DNA from: Paracoccus hibiscisoli
GTDB lineage: Bacteria; Pseudomonadota; Alphaproteobacteria; Rhodobacterales; Rhodobacteraceae
Direction: 5' to 3'
Assembly (NCBI RefSeq): GCF_005048265.1
Contig: NZ_SUNH01000019.1
Coordinates: forward strand, 1 to 64,000
DNA: 64,000 bases
The position numbers and the translations under genes were made by a program. Under the pieces are notes generated by a model that was given only the letters and a program-made list of their open reading frames with translations, ran no database searches and had not been told where the DNA came from. Below, in pieces: positions 8,482 to 18,074 of this stretch; positions within the stretch are counted from its first letter, which is position 1, and each line of letters opens with the position of its first letter.

Positions 8482-11286
8482 ATGAGCCGGAACGACGGGA
8501 CAAAGGAGCGCCAGCAACAGGCCAGCGCGGTCGAGATGCAGGCTTCGGGGCGCGGGGCGCTGACGCAGGAGGAGCTGGACGAGCTGGTCGCCTCCTCGGA
8601 CACGGGCGCGCGCACGCCGCCGGGGCTGGTGGGCAAGCTGATCCTGGCGGTGGCGTTGTGCTGGTCGCTGTTCCAGCTGTGGATCGCCTCGCCGCTGCCC
8701 TTCATGCTGAATTTCGGCATCATCAGCGCGACCGATGCCCGCGCGGTGCATCTGGCCTTCGCGCTGTTTCTGGCTTTCATGGCCTATCCCGCTGAAAGAT
8801 CACCGTTTCAGCTGGCCTTGGGGGTCGCGGTTCCGCTGATCCTGTCGGGCCTGTTCATCTATGGCGCCCCCGCCGCCATGCCGATCTGGTGGATCGCGCT
8901 GGCCGGGGCGGGCGTGATCGCCGCCGTCCTGCTGGGCAGCCCCAAGACCCGCGTGCCGCCGTGGGAATGGGCGCTGGCGCTGGTGGGCGTGGGCGTCACG
9001 ATGTACGTGTTCCTCAACAGCGACGCCCTGGGCCGCCGGGTCGGCGCGCCGATCACCACCGACGTGCTGATGGCCGTGATCGGCATCCTGCTGCTGCTGG
9101 AGGCCACGCGCCGCAGCCTGGGCCCGGCGCTGATGATCGTGGCGACGGTGTTCCTGGTCTATACGTTCCTGGGGCCCTACATGCCCTCGATCATCGCCCA
9201 TCGCGGCAATTCGCTGGCCGAGGTCGCCAACCACCAATGGGTCACGACCGAGGGCATCTTCGGCATCGCCCTGGGCGTCTCGACCAGCTTCGTGTTCCTG
9301 TTCGTGCTGTTCGGCGCGCTGTTGGACAAGGCGGGGGCGGGCAACTACTTCATCCAGGTGGCGTTCTCGCTGATGGGGCACCTGCGGGGCGGGCCGGCCA
9401 AGGCCGCCGTGGTCAGCAGCGCCATGACCGGCCTGATCTCGGGGTCATCCATCGCCAACGTGGTCACCACCGGCACCTTCACCATCCCGCTGATGAAGAA
9501 GGTGGGCTTTTCCAGCGAAAAGGCCGGCGCGGTCGAGGTCGCATCCTCGGTCAACGGCCAGATCATGCCGCCCGTGATGGGGGCCGCGGCCTTCCTGATG
9601 GTCGAATATGTGGGCATCCCCTATTTCGACGTGGTCAAGCACGCCTTCCTGCCCGCCACGATCAGCTATATCGCGCTGGTCTACATCGTCCATCTGGAGG
9701 CGATGAAGGCCGGCATGCAGGGCCTGCCCCGCGCCTATGAGCCGCCCCCGATCCTGCAGCGCCTGATGTTCATCGCCTTCATGGTGGCGGGGATCTGCGC
9801 GCTGTCGCTGGCGGTCTATTACCTGATGGGATGGATCCGGCCCGCCTTCGGCTCCAGCGCGCCCTATGTGGTCTTTGGCCTGCTGACGGCGGCCTATGTC
9901 GGCCTGATGTGGGTCGCCTCGCGCGAGGAGCCGCTGCAGATCGACGACCCCAACGCCCCGGTGACGGCGCTGCCGCTGCCGGGACCGACGGTGCGGTCGG
10001 GCCTGCACTATATCCTGCCGGTGGTGGTGCTGGTCTGGGCGCTGATGGTGGACCGGCTGTCGCCGGGCCTGTCGGCCTTCTGGGCCACGGCATATATGAT
10101 CTTCATCCTGCTGACGCAGCGCCCGCTGATGGTGTGGCTGCGCGGCGCGGACCGCACCGGCATCAGCACCACGGCCCGCGCGCTGCGGGTGGGCGTGGAC
10201 GATCTGGTCGACGGTCTGATCTCGGGCGCACGCAACATGATCGGCATCGGCATCGCCACGGCGACGGCGGGCATCATCGTGGGCGCGGTCAGCCAGACCG
10301 GCGTGGGCTCGGCCCTGGCCGATGTGGTCGAGGTGCTGTCGGGCGGCAACCTGCTGGCCATCCTGGGCCTGACGGCGGTGCTGTCGCTGATCCTGGGGAT
10401 GGGGCTGCCGACCACGGCGAACTATATCGTCGTCTCTGCGCTGCTGGCGCCGGTCATCGTCACCCTGGGCCAGCAGAACGGGCTGATCGTGCCGCTGATC
10501 GCGGTCCATCTGTTCGTCTTCTATTTCGGCATCATGGCCGATGTGACGCCGCCCGTGGGGCTTGCCTCCTTTGCGGCGGCGGCGGTGTCGGGGGGCGATC
10601 CGATCCGCACCGGTGTCGTGGCGTTCTTCTACAGCCTGCGGACGGCGGCGCTGCCGTTCCTGTTCATCTTCAATACCGACCTGCTGCTGATCGACGTGGG
10701 GTGGATGCAGGGCATCTTTGTCTTTGTCACCGCGACCATCGCGATGCTGCTGTTCGCGGCGGCGACGCAGGGCTGGTTCCTGGTGCGCAACAAGATCTGG
10801 GAGACGGTCCTGCTGCTGCTGATCGCCTTCACCATCTTCCGGCCGGGCTTCTTCTGGGACTATGTCTTCCCGCCCTTCGAGGAGCGTCCGGGGACCGAGT
10901 TCGTCCAGGCGCTGGAGGACAGCGACCCGGGCGAGGGCCTGCGCCTGCAGATCGCGGGGCTGAACGACATCGGCAACCCGGTTGAATTCACCGCCCTGCT
11001 GGCCGTCCCGCCCGGCGCCACCGGAGAGGAGCGTCTGGCCGCCGCCGGGATCGAACTGGCCCAGGATGGCGACCGGATGCTGATCGACAACGTGGCCTTT
11101 GACAGCCCTGCACAGGCCGCCGGTCTGGATTGGGACCAGACGATCCTGACGGTGAACGCGCCCGTTCCGGCACCGTCGCGGTACTGGATCTATATCCCGG
11201 CCTTCCTGCTGATGGGGCTGGTCGTCTGGCTGCAGCGCCGCCGCGAACCCCGCGCCGAACCCGTGAAAGGAGCGCGTCATGCATGA
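8482..11286 (+). CDS. TRAP transporter permease, fused small and large subunits (TAXI type)
   Basis: 934 residues from ATG 8482 (GTG 8479 lies directly before it); AGGGGG sits 7 bases upstream. The cytoplasmic N-terminus is followed by helices corresponding to DctQ (from about 55) and then the DctM module with repeated hydrophobic segments and motifs such as GLISGSSIANVVTTGTF and LGMGLPTTANYIV. After the last DctM helix there is a C-terminal extension (about 800-910) containing a PDZ-like stretch (FDSPAQAAGLDWDQTI), then a final helix and a charged tail. The extension resembles the DUF3394 region of other fused TRAP permeases. It uses an ion gradient to drive uptake. The stop overlaps the next gene by 8 bases. 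Confidence 0.92.
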   Translation: MSRNDGTKERQQQASAVEMQASGRGALTQEELDELVASSDTGARTPPGLVGKLILAVALCWSLFQLWIASPLPFMLNFGIISATDARAVHLAFALFLAFMAYPAERSPFQLALGVAVPLILSGLFIYGAPAAMPIWWIALAGAGVIAAVLLGSPKTRVPPWEWALALVGVGVTMYVFLNSDALGRRVGAPITTDVLMAVIGILLLLEATRRSLGPALMIVATVFLVYTFLGPYMPSIIAHRGNSLAEVANHQWVTTEGIFGIALGVSTSFVFLFVLFGALLDKAGAGNYFIQVAFSLMGHLRGGPAKAAVVSSAMTGLISGSSIANVVTTGTFTIPLMKKVGFSSEKAGAVEVASSVNGQIMPPVMGAAAFLMVEYVGIPYFDVVKHAFLPATISYIALVYIVHLEAMKAGMQGLPRAYEPPPILQRLMFIAFMVAGICALSLAVYYLMGWIRPAFGSSAPYVVFGLLTAAYVGLMWVASREEPLQIDDPNAPVTALPLPGPTVRSGLHYILPVVVLVWALMVDRLSPGLSAFWATAYMIFILLTQRPLMVWLRGADRTGISTTARALRVGVDDLVDGLISGARNMIGIGIATATAGIIVGAVSQTGVGSALADVVEVLSGGNLLAILGLTAVLSLILGMGLPTTANYIVVSALLAPVIVTLGQQNGLIVPLIAVHLFVFYFGIMADVTPPVGLASFAAAAVSGGDPIRTGVVAFFYSLRTAALPFLFIFNTDLLLIDVGWMQGIFVFVTATIAMLLFAAATQGWFLVRNKIWETVLLLLIAFTIFRPGFFWDYVFPPFEERPGTEFVQALEDSDPGEGLRLQIAGLNDIGNPVEFTALLAVPPGATGEERLAAAGIELAQDGDRMLIDNVAFDSPAQAAGLDWDQTILTVNAPVPAPSRYWIYIPAFLLMGLVVWLQRRREPRAEPVKGARHA

Positions 11287-11704
11287 CACCGTGTTGTTGC
11301 CCATCGACCTGCAGCATCCCGAAAGCTGGGAAAAGGCCCTGCCTGCCGCCAAGCGGCTGGCGGGAGAGCAGGGGGTGATCCACCTGCTGGGGATCGTGCA
11401 TGATTTCGGCAGCTCGATGGTCGCGACCTTCCTGCCCAAGGGCTATGAGCAGAAGATCCTGCAGAAGATGAAGGAGGCGTTGGACGATTTCGCCAGTCAG
11501 CACTTCCCCGACGAATCCCGGGTCCGCATCCACGTGGGGCACGGCCATGTGGCCGAGACGATCCTCAAGGCCGCGGCGAAGTACAAGGCCGACCTGATCG
11601 TCATGGCCAGCGACAAGCCGGATGAGCTGCGCAGCATCCTGGTCAGCCGGGACGCCAATGCGGTGGTGCGCCATTCGCCCGTCTCCGTGATGGTGGTGCG
11701 CTAG
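11279..11704 (+). CDS. universal stress protein family, TRAP-associated
   Basis: 141 residues with the UspA fold pattern (TVLLPIDLQHPESWEKAL at the start, ADLIVMASD before the last helix, SPVSVMVVR at the end). It overlaps the permease gene and has AAAGGAG upstream, so it is translated with the transporter. In Halomonas the USP TeaD is encoded beside a TRAP transporter and modulates uptake, so a regulatory role is the best inference. The glycine motif that binds ATP in classical USPs (GxxG with GS) is replaced by DKPDELRSIL, so nucleotide binding may be altered or lost. Confidence 0.85.
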   Translation: MHDTVLLPIDLQHPESWEKALPAAKRLAGEQGVIHLLGIVHDFGSSMVATFLPKGYEQKILQKMKEALDDFASQHFPDESRVRIHVGHGHVAETILKAAAKYKADLIVMASDKPDELRSILVSRDANAVVRHSPVSVMVVR

Positions 11705-11707
11705 ATC

Positions 11708-13375
11708 ATGCAGACCGATCTTCAGATCGCGCGGGCCGCGTCCAAGCGGCCCATTGCGGATATCGCCGCCCGGCTTGGCCTGACGCCCGACCAGATCCTG
11801 CCCTATGGCCATGACAAGGCCAAGATCACCCATGACGCGCTGGCCGGCCTCAGCGGTCCCCAGGGCCGCCTGATCCTGGTCACCGCCATCAACCCGACCC
11901 CTGCGGGCGAGGGCAAGACCACCACCACCGTGGGTCTGGGCGACGCGCTGAACCTGCTGGGCCACCGCGCGACCATCTGCATCCGCGAGGCGAGCCTGGG
12001 GCCGAATTTCGGCATGAAGGGCGGCGCGGCAGGCGGTGGGCGCGCGCAGATCGTGCCCATGGAGGAGATGAACCTCCATTTCACCGGCGATTTCCACGCC
12101 ATCACCTCGGCCCACAACCTGCTGGCCGCGATGATCGACAACCACATTCACTGGGGCAACGCGCTGGACATCGACACACGCCGCATCACCTGGCGGCGGG
12201 TGATGGACATGAACGACCGGGCGCTGCGCGATACGGTCGTGGGTCTGGGCGGTCCGGCCAACGGGTTCTCGCGCCAGACCGGCTTCGACATCACCGTGGC
12301 CTCCGAGGTCATGGCGATCTTGTGCTTGGCGCGCGACCTGGCCGACCTGCAGGACCGTCTGGGCCGCATCGTCGTGGCCGAGACGCGCGACCGACGCCCC
12401 GTCACCGCGCGCGATTTGCAGGCGGATGGGGCGATGACGGTCCTGCTCAAGGACGCGCTGCAGCCCAATCTGGTCCAGACGGTGGAGAACAACCCGGCGC
12501 TGGTCCATGGCGGGCCCTTTGCCAATATCGCCCATGGCTGCAACAGCGTGATCGCCACCCGCGCGGCGCTGCGCCTGTCCGATTACGTCGTGACCGAGGC
12601 GGGCTTCGGCGCCGATCTGGGCGCCGAGAAGTTCCTGAACATCAAGTGCCGTCTGGCGGGGCTGTCGCCCGCCGCCGTGGTGCTGGTGGCCACGGTCCGC
12701 GCGCTCAAGATGAACGGCGGCGTCGCCAAGGCTGATCTGGGGTCTGAGGATGTCGCCGCCGTCACCGCGGGCTGCGCCAATCTGGGCCGCCATATCGAGA
12801 ATATCCGCAGCTTTGGCCTGCCCGTGGTCGTCGCGCTGAACCATTTCGCGGGCGATATCGAGGCCGAGATCGACGCCCTGCGCGCCTATTGCGCCCAGCA
12901 GGGGGTGCAGGCGATTCTGGCGCGGCATTGGGCCGAGGGTGGCGCGGGCGCCACCGATCTGGCCCGCGCGGTGGTGGGTCTGGCCGAGGGCGGCAAGGCG
13001 CAGTTCGCGCCGCTCTATCCCGACGCCATGCCCCTGTGGGACAAGATCGAGACCATCTGCACCCGCATCCACCGCGCCGCCCATGTCGAGGCCGCGCCGG
13101 GCGTCCGCGCCCAGCTGGAGGCTTGGCAGGCGGCGGGGCATGGCCACATGCCGGTCTGCATCGCCAAGACGCAATACAGCTTTTCGACCGATCCCGACCT
13201 GCGGGGCGCGCCCACCGGCCACACGATCCCGGTGCGCGAGGTGCGCCTGAACGCGGGCGCGGGCTTTGTCGTGGCGATCTGCGGGCAGATCATGACCATG
13301 CCCGGCCTGCCGCGACACCCGGCGGCCGAAGTGATCCGCCTGGACGATCAGGGCCAGGTCGAAGGGCTGTTCTGA
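11708..13375 (+). CDS. fhs: formate--tetrahydrofolate ligase
   Basis: 555 residues, full length for the family. The enzyme makes 10-formyl-tetrahydrofolate from formate, ATP and tetrahydrofolate in the cytoplasm, feeding C1 units to purine synthesis or linking formate to serine metabolism. The nucleotide-binding loop [13 protein letters not shown] is at about 62-75, and [14 protein letters not shown] and the [18 protein letters not shown] region are intact. It starts 4 bases after the USP gene, so it may be part of the TRAP operon, which would suggest a C1- or formate-yielding substrate; that link is speculative. Confidence 0.95.
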   Translation: MQTDLQIARAASKRPIADIAARLGLTPDQILPYGHDKAKITHDALAGLSGPQGRLILVTAINPTPAGEGKTTTTVGLGDALNLLGHRATICIREASLGPNFGMKGGAAGGGRAQIVPMEEMNLHFTGDFHAITSAHNLLAAMIDNHIHWGNALDIDTRRITWRRVMDMNDRALRDTVVGLGGPANGFSRQTGFDITVASEVMAILCLARDLADLQDRLGRIVVAETRDRRPVTARDLQADGAMTVLLKDALQPNLVQTVENNPALVHGGPFANIAHGCNSVIATRAALRLSDYVVTEAGFGADLGAEKFLNIKCRLAGLSPAAVVLVATVRALKMNGGVAKADLGSEDVAAVTAGCANLGRHIENIRSFGLPVVVALNHFAGDIEAEIDALRAYCAQQGVQAILARHWAEGGAGATDLARAVVGLAEGGKAQFAPLYPDAMPLWDKIETICTRIHRAAHVEAAPGVRAQLEAWQAAGHGHMPVCIAKTQYSFSTDPDLRGAPTGHTIPVREVRLNAGAGFVVAICGQIMTMPGLPRHPAAEVIRLDDQGQVEGLF

Positions 13376-13379
13376 CCGG

Positions 13380-14795
13380 TCAGGCGGCGGCGGCTGCGGC
13401 CGGTTCAGGCTCCAACAGCTGCGCCAGCAGGGACAGGCGGTCCAGGCTGACCAGCATGTCGGGCACCGAATCCTGTGCCGTCAGCGCGCGCGCGGCCAGC
13501 CGTCGGGCGCGGTCGCGGATCACGGGGGCAGGCACCCCGTCGCCGTGATGCAGCGCGATGCGGGCGCAGTCCATGAACAGGACGTCATCGCCGGTGCGGG
13601 CGGCACGCTCCCACAATGCACTCAGGGCAGGGGGTAGGGGACTGGCGATCAAGACCGGCGCCCCCGAAAGCCACGCGGCCTCGACGCGGTCCAGGGTCGC
13701 GGGACCTGCGGGCAGGCGCGGCAGGTCCAGCCAGCGGCGCAGATGCCGCGCCGAGATGGGGTCGCGGAAACAGACCCGCGCCAGGTCCGCCAGCAGCGCC
13801 GGTTCCGCTCCGCGCGGGGCCGACAGTCGCCGCAGCCAGTCCTGCCCCGTTGCACGCGTCAGGCTGGTCGCGGCATGCAGCGCCAGCGTGTCGGGGATGG
13901 GCGCGCGCGCCAGGCGGTCGGCCAGCAGCCGCGTCGCCGTGCGCAGCGGATGCGGTTGCAGCCAGACGGGCGCCGCGCCCCGCCAGCGCCGCCACGCGGC
14001 CATATGCAGCGCCATGGCCACCAGAACCGTGGGTCCCGCCGCCTGCGCCAGCTCCTGATCGGCGGTCCCGAACCCGAGGCGGGCCGGGAACGACCCGTCG
14101 GGCCGCTGCACCTGGATCAGGTCGGACACCATCTCGGCCAGCGGATAATCCTCGTCCAGAAGGCGCAGGCAAAAGGCCACCTGCGCGACCGAGGCGGTGC
14201 AGCCTGCCGCCTGCGCCCAATCCGCCAGCCTGCGCAGATGGTCGAATATCTGCGTGAAGGCACGCGCCTGCGACAGGCGCGGTCGCCGCGCGCCATAGTG
14301 AAACAGCTGCATCAGCAGCTGCGCGACCGTCGTGACATGGTCGGGCGTGATCCGGCGCGGCGAGGTGGTCAGCACCCGTTCGGCCTGGGCCAGCAAGGCG
14401 GGGTCATCGGACAGGGCCAGCCGTTGCGGCAGGGGCAGGGCGGCATCCTCGGCCAGCGTCTCGCAGGCCATCTGCCACAGCGGGTCGTCGCAGGCGACGA
14501 GGCCCCCCGCCAGCATCAGGCGGACCAGATCGGGCGTGCGTGCGCCCTCCAGCACCCGGATCGCGCCTGCGCGCACCAGATCGGGCGTCAGGCGGCGCAT
14601 CACGATCACCTCCATCGGAGAGATGCGCCCGCGCAAGCCCGACAGAACCGGTGCCGCCTGGCCCACCATCGCCAGCGCGCCCAGGTCAGGGTGGTCGACC
14701 GACATCGCCTCGGGCAGGGCCATGATGCGCTGCCGCAGCCATTCCAGGCCCCGGTTCGACAACAATCGCATCAGCTGATCCAGCGAGCCGTCCAT
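13380..14795 (-). CDS. hypothetical protein, helical repeat-like
   Basis: 471 residues, no recognised family. Starting at ATG 14795 (GGAGAGG upstream), it is rich in Leu, Ala and Arg with repeated amphipathic helices. A central stretch (VQRPDGSFPARLGFG, near residue 230) resembles the Q-x-x-DGSF element of alpha/alpha-barrel folds such as terpene cyclases and prenyltransferases, but the acidic catalytic motifs of those enzymes are not obvious. There is no signal peptide or membrane segment. It ends 4 bases from the convergent fhs stop. Longer open frame upstream of 14795 overlaps the divergent prfC promoter region and is not favoured. Confidence 0.7.
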   Translation of the reverse strand: MDGSLDQLMRLLSNRGLEWLRQRIMALPEAMSVDHPDLGALAMVGQAAPVLSGLRGRISPMEVIVMRRLTPDLVRAGAIRVLEGARTPDLVRLMLAGGLVACDDPLWQMACETLAEDAALPLPQRLALSDDPALLAQAERVLTTSPRRITPDHVTTVAQLLMQLFHYGARRPRLSQARAFTQIFDHLRRLADWAQAAGCTASVAQVAFCLRLLDEDYPLAEMVSDLIQVQRPDGSFPARLGFGTADQELAQAAGPTVLVAMALHMAAWRRWRGAAPVWLQPHPLRTATRLLADRLARAPIPDTLALHAATSLTRATGQDWLRRLSAPRGAEPALLADLARVCFRDPISARHLRRWLDLPRLPAGPATLDRVEAAWLSGAPVLIASPLPPALSALWERAARTGDDVLFMDCARIALHHGDGVPAPVIRDRARRLAARALTAQDSVPDMLVSLDRLSLLAQLLEPEPAAAAAA

Positions 14796-14931
14796 CCGCC
14801 TCTCCGTTTTCGTTCCGGCCAGTTTCCCCGGCGGGCGCCGCAGTTCAAGGAAACGATGCAGACAATTCAAGCCAAACCCGCCGCAACACCGGGAATTGCG
14901 CCGGACGCGCGGGCGCGCTAAAGCGCGAGGC

Positions 14932-16527
14932 ATGAGCAACCGCCCCGATCTTCCGCCCGAAATCGCCCGCCGCCGGACTTTTGCGATCATCTCGCATCCC
15001 GACGCCGGCAAGACCACGCTGACCGAGAAGTTCCTGCTGTATGGTGGCGCCATCCAGATGGCCGGTCAGGTGCGGGCCAAGGGCGAGGCCCGGCGCACGC
15101 GGTCGGATTTCATGCAGATGGAGAAGGATCGCGGCATCTCGGTCTCGGCCTCGGCCATGTCCTTCGATTTCGACGGGCACCGCTTCAACCTGGTGGACAC
15201 GCCGGGGCACAGCGATTTTTCCGAGGATACCTATCGCACGCTAACGGCGGTCGATGCGGCGGTGATGGTCATCGACGGGGCCAAGGGCGTCGAATCGCAG
15301 ACCCGCAAGCTGTTCGAGGTCTGCCGCCTGCGCGACCTGCCGATCCTGACCTTCTGCAACAAGATGGACCGCGAAAGCCGCGACACCTTCGAGATCATCG
15401 ACGAGATCCAGGAGAATCTGGCCATCGACGTGGCCCCGGCATCCTGGCCCATCGGGGTGGGGCGCGAATTCATCGGCTGCTATGACATGCTGCATGACCG
15501 GCTGGAGCTGATGGACCGCGCCGACCGCAACAAGGTCGCCGAGAGCATCAAGATCGACGGGCTGGACGACCCGCGGCTGGCCGATCACGTGCCCGCCGAC
15601 CTGCTGGCCAAGCTGCGCGAGGAGGTCGAGATGGCGCGCGAGCTGCTGCCCGCCTTTGACCGGCAGTCGTTCCTGGAGGGGCACATGACGCCCATTTGGT
15701 TCGGCAGCGCGATCAACAGCTTTGGCGTGCAGGAGCTGATGTCGGGGATCAGCGAATACGGCCCTCCGCCCCAGCCCCAGAACACGGACGGCCGCCAGAT
15801 TTCGCCGGACGAGGCGCCGGTCACCGGCTTTGTCTTCAAGGTCCAGGCGAACATGGACCCCAAACATCGCGACCGGGTGGCCTTTGTGCGGCTGGCCTCG
15901 GGGCATTTCGAACGCGGCATGAAGATGGTGCATGTGCGCTCCAAGAAGCCCATGGCCGTGTCGAACCCGGTGCTGTTCCTGGCCGCCGACCGCGAACTGG
16001 CTGAGGAGGCCTGGGCCGGCGACATCATCGGCATCCCGAACCATGGCCAGCTGCGCATCGGCGACGCGCTGACTGAGGGCGAGGCGCTGCGCTTCACCGG
16101 CATTCCGTCCTTTGCCCCCGAACTGCTGCAGACGGTGCGTGCGACCGATCCGATGAAGGCCAAGCACCTGGAAAAGGCGCTGATGCAATTCGCGGAAGAA
16201 GGCGCGGCCAAGGTCTTCAAGCCGTCGATCGGCTCGGGCTTCATCGTGGGTGTCGTGGGCGCGCTGCAATTCGAGGTGCTGGCCAGCCGGATCGAGCTGG
16301 AATACGGCATCCCCGTCCGGTTCGAGGGCAGCCAGTTCACCAGCGCCCGCTGGGTCAGCGGCCCCAAGGCCAAGGTCGATGCCTTTGCCGAGGCGAACAA
16401 GCAGCATCTGGCCCATGACCATGACGGCGATCTGGTGTTCCTGACCCGTCTGCAATGGGACATCGACCGCATCGGCCGCGACCACCCGGAGATCCGGCTG
16501 ACCGCGACCAAGGAGATGATGGTCTGA
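14932..16527 (+). CDS. prfC: peptide chain release factor 3
   Basis: 531 residues, normal for RF3. This translational GTPase removes RF1/RF2 from the ribosome after termination. G1 is SHPDAGKTT (residues 22-30), G3 is DTPGHSDFSED, G4 is NKMDRE, and the protein runs through the beta-barrel domains to a normal C-terminus. The chosen ATG gives the family N-terminus MSNRPDLPPEIARRRTF. The stop codon overlaps the CTG proposed as start of the next gene. Confidence 0.96.
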   Translation: MSNRPDLPPEIARRRTFAIISHPDAGKTTLTEKFLLYGGAIQMAGQVRAKGEARRTRSDFMQMEKDRGISVSASAMSFDFDGHRFNLVDTPGHSDFSEDTYRTLTAVDAAVMVIDGAKGVESQTRKLFEVCRLRDLPILTFCNKMDRESRDTFEIIDEIQENLAIDVAPASWPIGVGREFIGCYDMLHDRLELMDRADRNKVAESIKIDGLDDPRLADHVPADLLAKLREEVEMARELLPAFDRQSFLEGHMTPIWFGSAINSFGVQELMSGISEYGPPPQPQNTDGRQISPDEAPVTGFVFKVQANMDPKHRDRVAFVRLASGHFERGMKMVHVRSKKPMAVSNPVLFLAADRELAEEAWAGDIIGIPNHGQLRIGDALTEGEALRFTGIPSFAPELLQTVRATDPMKAKHLEKALMQFAEEGAAKVFKPSIGSGFIVGVVGALQFEVLASRIELEYGIPVRFEGSQFTSARWVSGPKAKVDAFAEANKQHLAHDHDGDLVFLTRLQWDIDRIGRDHPEIRLTATKEMMV

Positions 16528-17213
16528 AGACTGAGTGGGAGATACGCACGCCTGGGGAGTTTGAAGCAGTTCTTGAGGAACTGTGTCAGCCCATCCTTGG
16601 GCGGGGACTTGGCCAGGACGCGCAGGCAAGGGAGCGCTGGACGCTCGGCCACGCACTATTGGCGCGCCGGACTATTTTCGGTGGTCCGCATCCTACGAAG
16701 ATCGTGAAACAGGAATGTCCGGATTTTTGCCTCGATTTTCTGACTGGGTCAGTCGGCGTTGAGATCGTGGAAGCGATCCCTCAAATAGCAGCGCGTGCCA
16801 TCTCAATCGCCAATGAAGAGGAAATGCGTGGTCAGCCAGTGCCGACGACCTTGTCCCTTTACCATCTGACACCTGAAGACAATCTAAAAAAACGGCCTCA
16901 GGTATTGGAGAGAATCGATTCGACGAAAGCGCCGGGATGGACCGGGGTCGCATCGGACGACTTGTGGGTTTCAGAAATGTGCCGTGCAATTCTAAAAAAA
17001 TGTAAACTGGCTTCCACTTATTCTTTTAAGCCGCCGCTTCATCTGTTGATCCAAGATGAAGCGGCACAGGGTGTGTCGTTTGAGCGAGCGTGGGTATCAT
17101 TGTGGAATACTGACGGCTTGATCGAACGTTCTGCAAAAGCGTTTTCAGGCATCCACATCCTTCGTCAGGGCCGGACCCATTCCCGTTACTTTCCCCGGTC
17201 AGCCAACAGTTAA
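16524..17213 (+). CDS. orphan protein, AT-richer than neighbours, possible PD-(D/E)XK-like nuclease fold
   Basis: About 229 residues if translation starts at CTG 16524, which overlaps the prfC stop (CTGA) and lies 8 bases after AAGGAG. No ATG, GTG or TTG occurs in frame near this point. An upstream ATG at 16455 would read through prfC coding sequence and give an implausible Arg/Pro-rich leader. The segment PDFCLDFLTGSVGVEIVEA resembles the core of PD-(D/E)XK-like proteins (Asp, then E-x-V on the next strand), but the catalytic Lys is not clear. Base composition and codon use differ visibly from the flanks, with poly-A stretches, suggesting recent acquisition. The C-terminus overlaps the convergent transglutaminase-like gene by 15 bases. 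Confidence 0.65.
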   Translation: MKTEWEIRTPGEFEAVLEELCQPILGRGLGQDAQARERWTLGHALLARRTIFGGPHPTKIVKQECPDFCLDFLTGSVGVEIVEAIPQIAARAISIANEEEMRGQPVPTTLSLYHLTPEDNLKKRPQVLERIDSTKAPGWTGVASDDLWVSEMCRAILKKCKLASTYSFKPPLHLLIQDEAAQGVSFERAWVSLWNTDGLIERSAKAFSGIHILRQGRTHSRYFPRSANS

Positions 17214-18074
17214 TGCTTTGGGTGGCTGCGGACCGTAATCCATCCCCGGCAACTCGTTGCCCTCTTTGTCGACCGGGTGGCACCAGACGTCAAAGCCCGT
17301 CAGGGTGTGCGGACCAAAGCTGGACAGCATCGACACATCCGCCGCGTCATGCCCGCGTGCGACAACGACGCGGCCAAGGCGGCGTTCGTTGTTGCGGGGG
17401 TCGAAGGTCCACCAGCGGCCGGACAGGAACACCTCGATCCAGGCTGCGAAGTCCATCGGGGCATCGACCTTGGGCACGCCGATATCGCCGACATAGCCAT
17501 TGACGTAACGCGCCGGGATGTTCATCGCGCGCAGATAGGCCAGCGACAAATGCGCGAAATCGCGGCAGACGCCCGTCCCGCCCTGGCTGGCGTCATGGGC
17601 GGTGCGGAACACGGACGCCGTGCCATAGTCGAAGCGCAGGACCTTGTGGCCATGATCCAGGATGGCCTGAACGCGGCCCCATCCCGGCGTGACCTGGCCG
17701 AACAGGTCCCAGGCCTGCTGGGACAACACGTCGCTTTCGACATAGCGGGACGGCATCAGGAACATCAGCGCCTCGTCGGGCAGCTCCTCGACCGGCACCT
17801 CCTGGGCGTCGGGATCGACCTCGTCCCAGGCCTCGCTGTCGTAAAGGGTCACGTCGCCGCGCAGGATGAACTCGCCCGCAGGGGCGATCATCCGGCGGCA
17901 GATGTTGTCGAACCGGTCGCGATATTCATGGACCTCGACCTCGGGGGTGGTGGTGACCTCCTCGGGGGCCACGAAATCGGGGTGCCGTGCCGCCTCGGGG
18001 GCGACAAGGCAGATCAGGGGGGTCGGCTGCTCGACCGTGATGCGAAACTGATGACCGACCCGGACCAGCATCAT
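17199..18074 (-). CDS. transglutaminase-like protein
   Basis: 291 residues with an N-terminal beta domain (about 1-110) and a transglutaminase/protease core. The nucleophile is Cys170 in GGTGVCRDFAHL and the Asp is Asp225 in WTFDPRNN. At the place of the catalytic His (usual H-A-W) the protein has Ala210-Ala211-Trp212, as I recall from related alphaproteobacterial members, so classic triad chemistry is doubtful. The function of this group is unknown; peptide-bond hydrolysis or a scaffold role are options. ATGA overlap with the upstream osmC-like gene shows coupling. Intracellular, no signal peptide. Confidence 0.8.
   Translation of the reverse strand: MMLVRVGHQFRITVEQPTPLICLVAPEAARHPDFVAPEEVTTTPEVEVHEYRDRFDNICRRMIAPAGEFILRGDVTLYDSEAWDEVDPDAQEVPVEELPDEALMFLMPSRYVESDVLSQQAWDLFGQVTPGWGRVQAILDHGHKVLRFDYGTASVFRTAHDASQGGTGVCRDFAHLSLAYLRAMNIPARYVNGYVGDIGVPKVDAPMDFAAWIEVFLSGRWWTFDPRNNERRLGRVVVARGHDAADVSMLSSFGPHTLTGFDVWCHPVDKEGNELPGMDYGPQPPKALTVG

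Noticed and set aside
10988-13318. Long minus-strand open frame opposite the TRAP permease end and fhs
   Set aside because: fhs on the plus strand is a certain gene; the antisense frame is His/Gln/Arg-rich and spans several real genes.
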